Shown here piece by piece: positions 35,055 to 44,193 of a stretch of 63,253 bases of DNA. The translations under genes were made by a program, and so were the position numbers. The stretch's first letter is position 1; every line of letters begins with the position of its first letter. The notes beneath the pieces were generated by a model. It worked only from the letters and a program-made list of their open reading frames with translations, had not been told where the DNA came from and made no database searches. Source of the DNA: an uncultured Lachnospiraceae bacterium (GTDB taxonomy: Bacteria > Bacillota > Clostridia > Lachnospirales > Lachnospiraceae); the NCBI GenBank assembly GCA_947576945.1, contig CANPTH010000016.1:1-63253 (forward strand). Reading direction: 5' to 3'.

Positions 35055-36104
35055 CTATCCTTTCAACTTCGTAAACCTGTCATTTTTCCTACATTTCAAC
35101 ACTTTACTGCTATAATGAATATACTGTTTTATTATCCGTGTATCATGAAAACAGGAACAAAGTAAATGTTTCAACCTACGGCAAAAACTCTGGTCGTCAT
35201 ACCTTAGCATCTGCCTCAGCGCTCTCACCGCCTGTTTTCTGTTCTCATATCTGACGGCCAGCTGAAATCTTCGATTTGCCTTCCAGAATGCAATACTTTT
35301 ACGTGAAGCTCTATCTTCTATACGGCAGATCGCGGCAATCTCGTCCACAAGCCGCTCATAATCATGATACTTCCTGTATTCCTCCCGCTTCGTCAGTTTC
35401 CTCCTCGAATGGCTCCCTTCCCTGATACATACCCCATACAGCTGCTCCGGTATCGTAGGACACCGATAGCGAAACATAAAAGGCAGCAGCATCTGGAAAT
35501 TCTGCCCCACATCATATTCCGGTATACAACGCTCCGGATAAATTTCAAAAAAGCGCTCCGATCTCAGCATATAACATCCGCAGCATACAAATGTTCTGAA
35601 ATAAAGAATATCCCAGAACAGATCTTCCCTGGACAAATCTCCGGTTTTCTCATCGGCCGGAAGCCGCTCTTCTGTCTCCATACTGTAATAATACGACAGC
35701 GATCTTACACATTGATACTGCAAATGCTTCTGTAAGAACGCCACTCTCTTTTCCACAGAATCCTTCTCCAGTCTGTCGTCGCTGTCCGGCCAGATCAGAT
35801 ACTCGCCTGTCACATAAGGCAGTCCACGGTTGATCGCCGCTGAAGCATTTCGGTGACTCGCCTGCACAATATGATACTCATATCCTCTGACCGCAAATCT
35901 TTCCCGATAGTTTTCTGCAGCCGCTACCGTCCCATCACTTGAGCCGTCGTCCACCAGAATTACCTCTATCTGCGGATAGGTCTGTTCTAAGATCGAATCC
36001 AGTATATGGGACAAATGCCTCTCTCCGTTATATACAGGTATCACTGCCGATACTCTCCCCATGATATAACCAGAATTATTTTTAGTGAAAGACTCCTCCA
36101 TCAT
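35055..36104 (-). CDS. Glycosyltransferase family 2
   Basis: This is a 349-residue GT-A fold transferase. The N-terminus SAVIPVYNGERHLSH and EVILVDDGSSDGT bind the nucleotide sugar, and WPDSDDRLE is the DxD-type metal site. The C-terminal 150 residues are helical and Arg-rich. No membrane helix is seen, so it likely acts at the cytoplasmic membrane face. An internal ATG (36062) just before the GT2 motif is an alternative start, but neither has a clear ribosome site. Last gene of the minus-strand polysaccharide cluster. Confidence 0.85.
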   Translation of the reverse strand: MMEESFTKNNSGYIMGRVSAVIPVYNGERHLSHILDSILEQTYPQIEVILVDDGSSDGTVAAAENYRERFAVRGYEYHIVQASHRNASAAINRGLPYVTGEYLIWPDSDDRLEKDSVEKRVAFLQKHLQYQCVRSLSYYYSMETEERLPADEKTGDLSREDLFWDILYFRTFVCCGCYMLRSERFFEIYPERCIPEYDVGQNFQMLLPFMFRYRCPTIPEQLYGVCIREGSHSRRKLTKREEYRKYHDYERLVDEIAAICRIEDRASRKSIAFWKANRRFQLAVRYENRKQAVRALRQMLRYDDQSFCRRLKHLLCSCFHDTRIIKQYIHYSSKVLKCRKNDRFTKLKG

Positions 36105-36161
36105 TCTGCTTCACCCGTTTATTCCTTTCTTCACTGAGGGCAGAAGATATTAATGTATGCT

Positions 36162-37370
36162 TTATGATGTCAATAGTACCTCAAGTTTAGCTATTTCCTT
36201 GACATTATCTACCTGCTTCCTTATTAATGAAGCATGTTTAAGCTCAGCTAATTTCTGCGGGTTATCAGCCAGTTTCAATATCTCTGCCGCCAATGCCTCT
36301 GCTGTCGCTTCACATACGATTCCGTCCACTCCATTCTCAATCTGTTCCTCCGCTCCGTCATAATCCGTTATTACTATGGCACAGCCTATTACCTGAGCTT
36401 CTTCTATCGCAATGCTCTTCCCCTCATATCTGGCTGTATGGACATACAGATCACATTGCCTGTAAAATGGATACGGGTTGGCTGCTGTTCCAAGAAGAAA
36501 GAAATCTTCACACAGCCCATACGATCGTATTTGCTCTTCCAGTGATTTTCTCATTTCACCCTCTCCCAGTACATACCAGCGAAATGCCCTTCCCGTTTCC
36601 TTCAAAATTCTCATGGCTTCGACCGCTGTCCCAAGCGCCTTTTGTGGAACCAGCCGTCCAACCGTCAGTATGCGGAATCCGTCATAACTATCTGAAAATC
36701 CACCCTTTTCTGTTGATCCGGATAGAATTTTATCTACATCTATCAGATTATAAAATATGGCGGTAGTCTTCATGCATTCCGGATAAACAAGCAAAAACTT
36801 CTCTTTCACCTTCTCCGACACTGCAAATATGTGATCATAATTTAAATAACATTCTTCATCAAGTTTTCTGGTATAGCCCGCTTCACTGTAATTGATATGG
36901 ATAAACGCCGCCTTTTTTCTGGCTTTCACATGAGAATCCACATAGTAGGCTGATCCGCCTTCCAGATAAGCCACTGCAAGATCATATTCTTTTTCAAATA
37001 TCTGTCCCCCGTCGGACAGAAGCTTCCATAACAACTTGTCTTTCCGTATTTTCCCTTTTCTCACCATAGCAAATAAATTCTTCAGAATATATCCTGTTCT
37101 TCTTATCAGAACAGCACGTGTGATGACAGCTTTTATCAAGGTTATCATAAGCCGTATTCTCCCATATTTACTATGCACCGAAACAGGAAAAATTCGTTTA
37201 TTCAGCAGATTGATTTCTTCCGGAATCTGATCAAACAGCTCACCCTGCCCGGTCAGAACATACAATGAAACCTCATACTTGTCCAGATCCATATACTTAA
37301 ATAAATTTAATAATGCTCTTTCTGCTCCTCCCATTCCCAGGGTATTTATTACAAACAAAATTGATTTCAC
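36162..37370 (-). CDS. Glycosyltransferase family 4
   Basis: This protein of about 402 residues has a GT-B fold: N-terminal FVINTLGMGGAERALLNL and the donor-binding C-terminal half VGRLVPQKALGTAVEAM, LLGTAANPYPFYRQCDLYVHTARYEGKSIAIEEA (EGxxxxxxE). The open frame runs 30 codons further upstream through an intergenic repeat. The GTG at 37370 is chosen because GGAGG lies 5 nt upstream and the sequence KSILFVINTLG is the normal beginning of this family. Confidence 0.88.
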   Translation of the reverse strand: MKSILFVINTLGMGGAERALLNLFKYMDLDKYEVSLYVLTGQGELFDQIPEEINLLNKRIFPVSVHSKYGRIRLMITLIKAVITRAVLIRRTGYILKNLFAMVRKGKIRKDKLLWKLLSDGGQIFEKEYDLAVAYLEGGSAYYVDSHVKARKKAAFIHINYSEAGYTRKLDEECYLNYDHIFAVSEKVKEKFLLVYPECMKTTAIFYNLIDVDKILSGSTEKGGFSDSYDGFRILTVGRLVPQKALGTAVEAMRILKETGRAFRWYVLGEGEMRKSLEEQIRSYGLCEDFFLLGTAANPYPFYRQCDLYVHTARYEGKSIAIEEAQVIGCAIVITDYDGAEEQIENGVDGIVCEATAEALAAEILKLADNPQKLAELKHASLIRKQVDNVKEIAKLEVLLTS

Positions 37371-37506
37371 TTTTTCCTCCATGCCGAAGCAGTTTTTTGC
37401 GAAGGCTGCGAGCCAAATCTCAAATTTGGCTCTGCAATCCCGAGTTTGTGGCTCCGGCACAAACTCGCAGTTGAAAAATCAGCACATCAGTGTGATTTTT
37501 CAACCT
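37371..37506 (-). repeat. Structured intergenic repeat, copy before the GT4 gene
   Basis: This is the best-formed copy. On the minus strand: hairpin GTTGAAAAATCA/TGATTTTTCAAC (arms 37493-37504 and 37470-37481), hairpin GAGTTTGTG/CACAAACTC (37442-37450, 37458-37466), hairpin GAGCCAAAT/ATTTGGCTC (37410-37418, 37424-37432), then TTCGGCATGGAGG and the GTG start. All three stems are perfect. Confidence 0.8.
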
Positions 37507-37783
37507 TACCCTCAGTGAACAAAGGAATACACGCCCTGAACCATGATATTTGAGCGGTTTTCTGCGTTGTCCTCAATCGGCGTACGTCCGGTACGCCTCA
37601 ATCGTCCGCCTTGGAAATCACTCAAATATCCATGGTCAGGGTCGAAGAGTCGGAAAGAAGGCAATTTCAATCCCTGCAAGGCGCTTGATTGACGTGTACT
37701 GGACGTACACGGAATGAAAGCAACGCAGCAGGGGATGAAATTGATTCTTTACCGACCGTGTGTACCTTTGTTCACTGAGGGTA
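37507..37783. repeat. 277-bp MITE-like element of two long hairpins with terminal inverted repeats
   Basis: The ends are inverted copies of CCTTTGTTCACTGAGGGTA (37507-37525 inverted; 37765-37783). Inside, hairpin A (37534-37641) has outer arms such as ATATTTGAG/CTCAAATAT and a tip GGCGTAC/GTACGCC (37579-37597). Hairpin B (about 37651-37757) has outer arms CAATTTCA/TGAAATTG and a tip CGTGTAC/GTACACG (37693-37711). There is no coding frame. Further copies of one end lie at 19670-19687. It probably is a non-autonomous mobile element or a structured RNA repeat. Confidence 0.75.
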
Positions 37784-37843
37784 TTCTCCTATATTTAACC
37801 AGTCTGCACATTCATCAGCACGACACAGCCTGCCTGCACTTCC

Positions 37844-38908
37844 TCAAAAAGCAATCCAGCCGGCAGTTCTCGCCAATACCCATCCCAGACAGCTGTGCTT
37901 TCGCACCATCCAGCCGACAGTTCTCGCCAATACCCATCCCAGACAGCTATGCTTTCTCACTATCCATACTGCAAGTTTTCTGTACCAGACAACATCTGCC
38001 GATTTCATATATAAATCCACAAATCTTTCCAGTTCCCTCATACAGATTTTCCGGTCAGAGCACTCCGGTGTAAAAATACGCCCGCCGCTGCGAAATGCCC
38101 ACTCATACCAAAGGGCCATAAATCGAAAAGTATACTGCAGTTTATGGCTGATAAAATTCTCATCATCCATTCTGTTTCCAACAGCCATCATAGGCTGCAA
38201 AGCATGAGAAAGTTCCATGGCAGACCATTTTTCATATGACCTGCTTCCATCATGCCTGCAATATAAATACCCCTGAAAAGGCAGCGCTTCCCAACTCCCA
38301 TTGCATCGGCTTAAATATTCACAAATAAAGCTGAAATCTTCAAAACAGACTGTATCTTCCGGACATGCCACTAAAATCTGCCCTTCCTGATCAATTATTT
38401 TTTCCTTTCGAAATAATACCCCTCCCAGATTCATTTGAATCCGGCTCCACATAGCCATCTCCAATGCCTGTGCAGGACAACGCAGTTTTCTTCTTAAACG
38501 CTTTTGATAAACCTTGCCCCTGCCCATTTCATCACATAACACAATCCCACAGGATGCCATATCACTGCCATTCCCGATACTTTGCACTAACCGCTCTATC
38601 ATCTGCGGGTGAATCATATCGTCCGCGTCAACAAAACTGATATACTTTCCCTTTGCTCTGCGCAGACCACAATTCCGCGCATGTCCGCTCCCGCCATTGT
38701 TAATGTTAATCAATTCTATGGAAACAGTTCCGGATTCTCTCTTCCTCTTAATCTTTCTGACAATTTCCCCCGTACGATCAGTAGAACCGTCATTGACCAC
38801 AATCACCTGAAGATTTTGATATGTAGATGCCAGAATACTCCGTAAACAACGTCCGATTTTCTTCTCTTCCTGATATGCAGGTATGATAACAGATACCAGA
38901 TTTTCCAT
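37844..38908 (-). CDS. Glycosyltransferase family 2 with tandem C-terminal repeat
   Basis: This protein of about 354 residues starts ENLVSVIIPAYQEEKKIGRC with VIVVNDGSTDRTG and VDADD as the metal site. ATG 38908 has GGAGG 6 nt upstream; the frame is open 13 codons further. The C-terminus carries an 18-residue unit, VRKHSCLGWVLARTVGWM, twice in tandem, encoded by a 54-bp direct repeat (37864-37971). Because the repeat sits at the end, the extra copy may be neutral. Confidence 0.85.
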   Translation of the reverse strand: MENLVSVIIPAYQEEKKIGRCLRSILASTYQNLQVIVVNDGSTDRTGEIVRKIKRKRESGTVSIELININNGGSGHARNCGLRRAKGKYISFVDADDMIHPQMIERLVQSIGNGSDMASCGIVLCDEMGRGKVYQKRLRRKLRCPAQALEMAMWSRIQMNLGGVLFRKEKIIDQEGQILVACPEDTVCFEDFSFICEYLSRCNGSWEALPFQGYLYCRHDGSRSYEKWSAMELSHALQPMMAVGNRMDDENFISHKLQYTFRFMALWYEWAFRSGGRIFTPECSDRKICMRELERFVDLYMKSADVVWYRKLAVWIVRKHSCLGWVLARTVGWMVRKHSCLGWVLARTAGWIAF

Positions 38909-39021
38909 ACTGATCCTCCATGTCAGAGCAGCCTGCTGCGATGACACGCATCGGAAATCTCGAATTTCCGGCTGCAGTCAGGGCAAATTTGAGACTTTAA
39001 ATCAACTTGCCGATTGAAAAA
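38909..39021 (-). repeat. Divergent copy of the structured intergenic repeat
   Basis: It contains CGGAAAT/ATTTCCG (38952-38970), sharing the AAATTyGAGATTT core with the copy at 37410-37432, a GC-rich stem GCAGC/GCTGC, and GGAGGATCAGT before ATG 38908. It lies between two glycosyltransferase genes in the direction of transcription. Confidence 0.5.
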
Positions 39022-40071
39022 TCATCGTTTTAGCCGCCGCAAAAGGAAATAACTCAATTTACACACCAAATTTACCATGCCGAAATATTCCCGGGCAAAA
39101 AGAAACAACAGCACCCTCCTCGGAAAATTTCCTTTTTTGTCCTGATACCCCAGCGCCAGCCTGACAATTTCATCATCACGTATGTTACGGCATAACCGGC
39201 GCCTTTCACTGTATGTTCTCGTACTCCGGGGATTAAATATGCCATATATCAAAATATCCGTTAAACCAGCCTGCACAGTATCAAAATATGCATCTTCCAA
39301 ATCCTCAAAAATCCCTTGTGCTTTCATAAATTCTCTGAGTTTTCGATGAAAAATATAATAATTTTCCACCAAGTTCATTTGATAGCAATGCGTTAGAGAA
39401 TTTACACGCCATGTAACATAATAGACCGTTCTGGAAATATGCACATACTTTTGTGCCCAAAAGTAATATTCCAGATTAAACAATCTGTCTTCACCAATTA
39501 TGATATCTTCTGAGAAGCTGATGGCATGCTTCATGATAAGCGACCTCTTATATGCCTTTGCGCATGGTGACAATAAGCTGGTCCTCGTATCATCTGTCAG
39601 ATTTTTTGCACATAACATTTTTCTTATAATCAAAAGGCGGTCTTTTGCACCATAATAATATGCTGACGGAGTACAATCATGAACACGGCCATGGCCCTTT
39701 ACATTTCCTGTTTCCTTATATCCGGAATAATCGAAGAAAATAATATCAGCATCCTGCCATCTGCGATCCGCAGCAGCCGCCAGGAAATCACAGGAAATAA
39801 CATCATCCGAATCTACAAATACAATCCATTCCCCGGAACTTTCTTTTATTCCTCTATTCCTTGCCGCAGATACCCCCTGATTCTCCTGCGTTATCACTTT
39901 AATACGGCTGTCTCTGTCACCATACTCCCTGCAAATTTCCAGACTACGGTCATCTGAACCGTCATTAATCAAAATAATCTCAAAATAACTGTAAGTCGAA
40001 GCTAAAACAGAATCTATGCACCGCGCCAGATACTTTTCTGTATTATAGACAGGTATGATAATCGAAATCAT
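39022..40071 (-). CDS. Glycosyltransferase family 2
   Basis: This protein of about 349 residues opens ISIIIPVYNTEKYLARCIDS, with IILINDGSDDRS and FVDSDDVIS (DxD). ATG 40071 has GAGGGG 6 nt upstream and replaces an in-frame ATG nine codons earlier. The C-terminal part is basic and may associate with the membrane. It is one of four GT2 enzymes in this polysaccharide cluster. Confidence 0.87.
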   Translation of the reverse strand: MISIIIPVYNTEKYLARCIDSVLASTYSYFEIILINDGSDDRSLEICREYGDRDSRIKVITQENQGVSAARNRGIKESSGEWIVFVDSDDVISCDFLAAAADRRWQDADIIFFDYSGYKETGNVKGHGRVHDCTPSAYYYGAKDRLLIIRKMLCAKNLTDDTRTSLLSPCAKAYKRSLIMKHAISFSEDIIIGEDRLFNLEYYFWAQKYVHISRTVYYVTWRVNSLTHCYQMNLVENYYIFHRKLREFMKAQGIFEDLEDAYFDTVQAGLTDILIYGIFNPRSTRTYSERRRLCRNIRDDEIVRLALGYQDKKGNFPRRVLLFLFAREYFGMVNLVCKLSYFLLRRLKR

Positions 40072-40161
40072 CGGTTTCCCCTCAATCAATCTATTCATAA
40101 AAGGTTAAAGATAATCAAACGCAGCCCGATATCGTTTCTCAAAAGTCTGACTGAAGAGGGC

Positions 40162-41898
40162 TCATTTCACACGCACGATTCCCCGGTCTTCTATCTTATA
40201 AATTATATCGCATTCATTAGCCAGGCTCATATGATGTGTTACCATCAGTATTGTTTTATTCTTCTTTACCTTACGGATAGAGTCTATCACCGCTTTTTCA
40301 GTTTCCATATCCAATGCTGCCGTCGCTTCATCCATCACCAGAAGCTCAAAATCCTTATATAACGCCCTGGCAAGCGCTATTCTTTGTCGTTGTCCACCCG
40401 AAAGAGTCGTTCCATTTTCACCAATTAAGGTATTGACGCCGTCCGGTAATTTTAAAATATCTTCCCATATTTGCGCGCATTTTAAAACTTCTTCGATTCT
40501 GCTGTCATCAATCTCACTGTCCTTTTCAAAAAAAGCTACATTATTCCTTATTGTTTCTCCGTTTAAATATATAACCTGAGGAATATAACTTATAATCTCT
40601 CCAAGATTTGCCCTGCAGCTGCCTTCTCCATCTGTCTGGGACACTATATCATAATCATCATACATAACGCTTCCCGCCTGTGGTTTCAACAAACCGAGAA
40701 TCAAATCCAAAAAGGTTGTTTTGCCTGCACCGGAAATGCCAGTCACCGCAACGGAACAGCCCGCCGGAATGTCCATGCTGATCTTTTCAAATATTTTTGA
40801 GTATTCATTATAACAGAATGTCAGATCCCTTACTCTGATTCCCTGCTGAAGCGTCAGTTTTTTCTGCCGACGGTTTTCGAACATTTCTTCCGTCTTCTTG
40901 ATCTCATGATATTGAGTAAAGTCCTCTTTTACTACTTCATATGATTTTCTCAGAAACTCAATATCATTGATCCCCGACAAGATCCCATATACCTCCGGAA
41001 TCATTCTGAGAAAAGCTGTAATATAGGATAACATCAATCCTAAAACAAGGGACAGATTATCGCCTCGTACCAGAAAAAAACTCAAACCGGCAAACAACAT
41101 AGTCAGGATCATATTCTGCAAAAGAATTCCTATCTTGCTGTTTTTGTATTTGAATTTACTCTGAACCTGTTCATATCTGCTGCTTATTTCACGATATCTC
41201 TCTATAATATAATCTACATTATTATCTATCTTTATCTCCCGAAAAGCACCATAAGCAACTGCTGTCTGTGCATTTACTTTAATTCTGCATTCCCTGCAGT
41301 CATTTCCGTAAGCTATAATTGTATTTCGATAAAAGAAATAAAACCCTAACATGAATATAATTAAAGAAATACAACTGATCACACCGATCCATTTTGAAGT
41401 GCAGATCAAAACAACCGCAAATCCACATATCACAAAAACATTTGAACAAATCGTTATTGCAGTTATGATGATATTGATACAGTTCACAGCATCACTCTGC
41501 ACTGTCACGATTGCCTGCACCACACTCCTCTTATTATGCCGCTCCAGCTCCTCCTTAATAAGCACTTCATGCAGCTTCATCGAAATCTTCTGCGCCCCTC
41601 TATACAAAAAATCTGTTGAAGATCTACATCTGTACAGATCCAGAAAAATCTTTATTATGGAAATTCCTATCATAAAAAGATTAAAGGTTATCAGGCCTGT
41701 CGATACCTGGTTTGTTCGAAGCACAAAATTGATCATATAGATAATGCTCGAATAGCAAAAAAGATCTGCCACAGGGCTTATAAAACTCAAGAATATAAGT
41801 ATTTTGCAGGTTCTCTTTTCCTCTTTTTCGAGAATGCTCATCATATACAGGAACATTTCTATAATTCCGGTTTTTTTCTCTTCCTCTCGATGTTCCAC
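40162..41898 (-). CDS. ABC transporter, fused membrane and ATPase domains
   Basis: This is a 578-residue half-transporter. About six membrane helices lie in residues 30-320, followed by an ATPase with Walker A GISGAGKTTF, the Q-loop region YIPQVIYLNGETI, signature LSGGQRQRIALARAL and Walker B LLVMDEATAALD. It probably functions as a homodimeric exporter of a lipid-linked saccharide (PglK/MsbA-like), inferred from context. It starts with GTG, with GGAGG 7 nt before it, and follows the GT2 stop by 1 nt. An ATG in another frame overlaps the start. Confidence 0.87.
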   Translation of the reverse strand: MEHREEEKKTGIIEMFLYMMSILEKEEKRTCKILIFLSFISPVADLFCYSSIIYMINFVLRTNQVSTGLITFNLFMIGISIIKIFLDLYRCRSSTDFLYRGAQKISMKLHEVLIKEELERHNKRSVVQAIVTVQSDAVNCINIIITAITICSNVFVICGFAVVLICTSKWIGVISCISLIIFMLGFYFFYRNTIIAYGNDCRECRIKVNAQTAVAYGAFREIKIDNNVDYIIERYREISSRYEQVQSKFKYKNSKIGILLQNMILTMLFAGLSFFLVRGDNLSLVLGLMLSYITAFLRMIPEVYGILSGINDIEFLRKSYEVVKEDFTQYHEIKKTEEMFENRRQKKLTLQQGIRVRDLTFCYNEYSKIFEKISMDIPAGCSVAVTGISGAGKTTFLDLILGLLKPQAGSVMYDDYDIVSQTDGEGSCRANLGEIISYIPQVIYLNGETIRNNVAFFEKDSEIDDSRIEEVLKCAQIWEDILKLPDGVNTLIGENGTTLSGGQRQRIALARALYKDFELLVMDEATAALDMETEKAVIDSIRKVKKNKTILMVTHHMSLANECDIIYKIEDRGIVRVK

Positions 41899-41899
41899 A

Positions 41900-42898
41900 T
41901 TAATTCCTCCATAATATCATTGCTGTCTTTCTCATGGGAATGAATAATGGGTAACAGTAAAAACAACTTGCAAACATAAGTCTGTCCCACATATCCACTT
42001 TCCGATATAACAAATGCGCCATCTCTTTATGCGCACTTCTTTTTAAACGCCGGCATGCTCTGAAATCATTCCTTATTCTTGCACTCCTGTAGCAGTCTTC
42101 CATCTGAACCAAAAGGATTCTTTCCCAGGTCAGCGAAAACAGGACTCTCCCCTTCTTTAATTCCTGATCCCGAATCTTCCTGCTGCACATAAAATACTGA
42201 TCATTTCCCATAATATCTGAACAGGAAACGGTATTGTTCGAATGACTTCTGTAATAGTACCTGTCACAAAACAAATACACAATACGAATTCTTCTGCTGA
42301 TCAAGGTATACAGCAGCAAAGTATCTTCGCCTTTTTTCAGCGTTTCGTCAAATCGCATCGCTGCCAGCAGGCTTTTTCTAACCATCTTACCGCCGATCGC
42401 TGCCAGCTGCCTCGTATATTTTTCGTGAAACCATTTTTCGGCCTCTTTTCCTGTTCCAACTCTATATCGCAGTTCCCTGCCGTTCCGGTGATCCCGGTTC
42501 ACCTCCTCTTCTATCTGCCGTGACGTCACCCTTCTATAGTTACACAGGAGCAGGTCTGCGCAATGTTTTGCAGCCAGATAAATATAATTCTCCATCAACA
42601 ATCTATGAATCAGGTCATCACTGTCTAAAAAGAGAAGAAACTCCCCCGCTGCTTCTTCGATCCCCCTGTTTCTCGCCGCCGAAACCCCGCGGTGCTCCTG
42701 ACTGAATACGCGGATTCTGCCGTCAGCTGCACTGAGTTTACTGCATATCTCATTGCTCCTGTCGGCAGAACCATCATCAACCACAATAATCTCCCAATTA
42801 CTATACGTCTGCCTGATTACAGATTCAATACATTGTCCAATGTATAATTCCGAATTATATACCGGTATAATAACTGAAATTTTTATATCATGTGCCAT
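41900..42898 (-). CDS. Glycosyltransferase family 2
   Basis: This is a 332-residue GT2 enzyme: KISVIIPVYNSELYIGQCIES, IIVVDDGSADRS and LFLDSDDLIH (metal site). The start has AAGGGG upstream and overlaps the end of the pyruvyl transferase gene by 11 bp. It is directly followed by the ABC exporter, indicating tight translational coupling of the three. Confidence 0.88.
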   Translation of the reverse strand: MAHDIKISVIIPVYNSELYIGQCIESVIRQTYSNWEIIVVDDGSADRSNEICSKLSAADGRIRVFSQEHRGVSAARNRGIEEAAGEFLLFLDSDDLIHRLLMENYIYLAAKHCADLLLCNYRRVTSRQIEEEVNRDHRNGRELRYRVGTGKEAEKWFHEKYTRQLAAIGGKMVRKSLLAAMRFDETLKKGEDTLLLYTLISRRIRIVYLFCDRYYYRSHSNNTVSCSDIMGNDQYFMCSRKIRDQELKKGRVLFSLTWERILLVQMEDCYRSARIRNDFRACRRLKRSAHKEMAHLLYRKVDMWDRLMFASCFYCYPLFIPMRKTAMILWRN

Positions 42899-44027
42899 AA
42901 CGCCCCTTCATCCCGTCAAGATTCTTCCGCAGAAAATCTTCCGCATATTTTATCTCTGCCTTCAAATTCTTCTTTACATTCTTCCACATGATGTCTCTGT
43001 CGATTTCCAATGGCGCCCCCGCCTGATACAGCCGATCTGACAGATCACACAATTCCAGTATATTTCTGATTCTCGTTCCCCTGTTACTATGCAAAAAAGC
43101 CGCAAAACGTTTCTCATAAATTATGCTGAATGCCACCGCATGAAATGAATTCGTTATAATGTACTCTGCATTATGAATATACCCTAAAAACTCTGCCGGA
43201 CCGGCAGTATAATCAACTGAAAACGCTTTTTCACCGCTTCTGTAACTGCACCTTAATTCAATAACCTGCAGCCCTGTTTCTTCTGACAGCGTTCTCACGT
43301 AAGCCATCATTTCCTCATTTTCTTCTGTCTGATATACCAATATGTAATTTACGCTTTCCGGGAACACCTCTAATCCGCTCCAGGACTCTTTGCTTAATAA
43401 AAAAACAGGATCTAACACCACAGCAGGTTTTTTTCCGCAGCAGCGCTCTACATAAACAGAGGCTTCTCTTTCTCTGACAGAAATCCCATCTATATAACTC
43501 AATAATTTTGAGAAATCATTTTCGTATTTCGGTGAAAGTGATGAACCGCCCAGACTGGCCGCATATGCAATTACTTTCTTTTTATGACTGTTCTTAAACC
43601 CTCCAAAATATGCCTTTCTCAATCCGAAGGTAATATCCGGATTCCAGATCTGATCGCTTCCCACTATATAATATTGATACTCAAGTTTACTCATCCGGCC
43701 TGGCCGTCTTAATTTCCTACGCTTCCTTTCTACCAGATATTTCTCTCGAAAACATTTCATATTAGTCTTCATCCGAATAAAATCCCTTCCCATTTTCAGA
43801 TGGGACCACAATCCCCAGCAGGAATACTTCAGGCTTTCATATACGGAACCGACTGGAGCATATGGAATCAGCCAGTTTCTTCCAACCATAAAAAATGGTT
43901 CATATGGAACAAGATCCGCCCAAATTCCCTGCCTGCGTAAATACATTTTTAATCCGTATGCCTGCAGCATTGCTCCGTAGTTATCACAGCAGTGAAAAGT
44001 TATGATTCCAACAGCACTTTTTTTCAT
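42888..44027 (-). CDS. Polysaccharide pyruvyl transferase family protein
   Basis: This protein of about 379 residues starts KKSAVGIITFHCCDNYGAMLQAYGL and contains YYIVGSDQIWNPD and YIITNSFHAVAFSIIYEKRF, hallmarks of the CsaB-like pyruvyl transferase family, which adds ketal pyruvate (or acts as a GT) to polysaccharide units. The frame extends 15 codons upstream to 44072; ATG 44027 is preferred because the preceding residues are low in complexity and basic. It is divergent from the F420-dehydrogenase-like gene, a frequent partner of this family. Confidence 0.88.
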   Translation of the reverse strand: MKKSAVGIITFHCCDNYGAMLQAYGLKMYLRRQGIWADLVPYEPFFMVGRNWLIPYAPVGSVYESLKYSCWGLWSHLKMGRDFIRMKTNMKCFREKYLVERKRRKLRRPGRMSKLEYQYYIVGSDQIWNPDITFGLRKAYFGGFKNSHKKKVIAYAASLGGSSLSPKYENDFSKLLSYIDGISVREREASVYVERCCGKKPAVVLDPVFLLSKESWSGLEVFPESVNYILVYQTEENEEMMAYVRTLSEETGLQVIELRCSYRSGEKAFSVDYTAGPAEFLGYIHNAEYIITNSFHAVAFSIIYEKRFAAFLHSNRGTRIRNILELCDLSDRLYQAGAPLEIDRDIMWKNVKKNLKAEIKYAEDFLRKNLDGMKGRYGT

Positions 44028-44099
44028 AGACGACACCCGCTTTACTTTAATCTTCTTCTCTTCCACCCGCATGAATCTGTGCTTTTTCGTTTGCCAGGC

Positions 44100-44128
44100 T
44101 TGACATTATATTTTCGGACATATACAAT
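44100..44128 (+). promoter_or_regulatory. Promoter of the F420-dehydrogenase-beta-like gene
   Basis: Perfect -35 TTGACA (44100-44105), 17-bp spacer, -10 TACAAT (44123-44128), giving a leader of about 60 nt. Confidence 0.7.
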
Positions 44129-44193
44129 ATTTTAGTAAACTATTTCATAACATACAAAGATGGGTTCAGCCCATATTAACCTGAATCGGACGC

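Noticed and set aside
37507..37783. CRISPR array or rRNA/tRNA gene
   Set aside because: The region has two inverted, not spaced direct, repeats, and no tRNA-like cloverleaf or rRNA signature.
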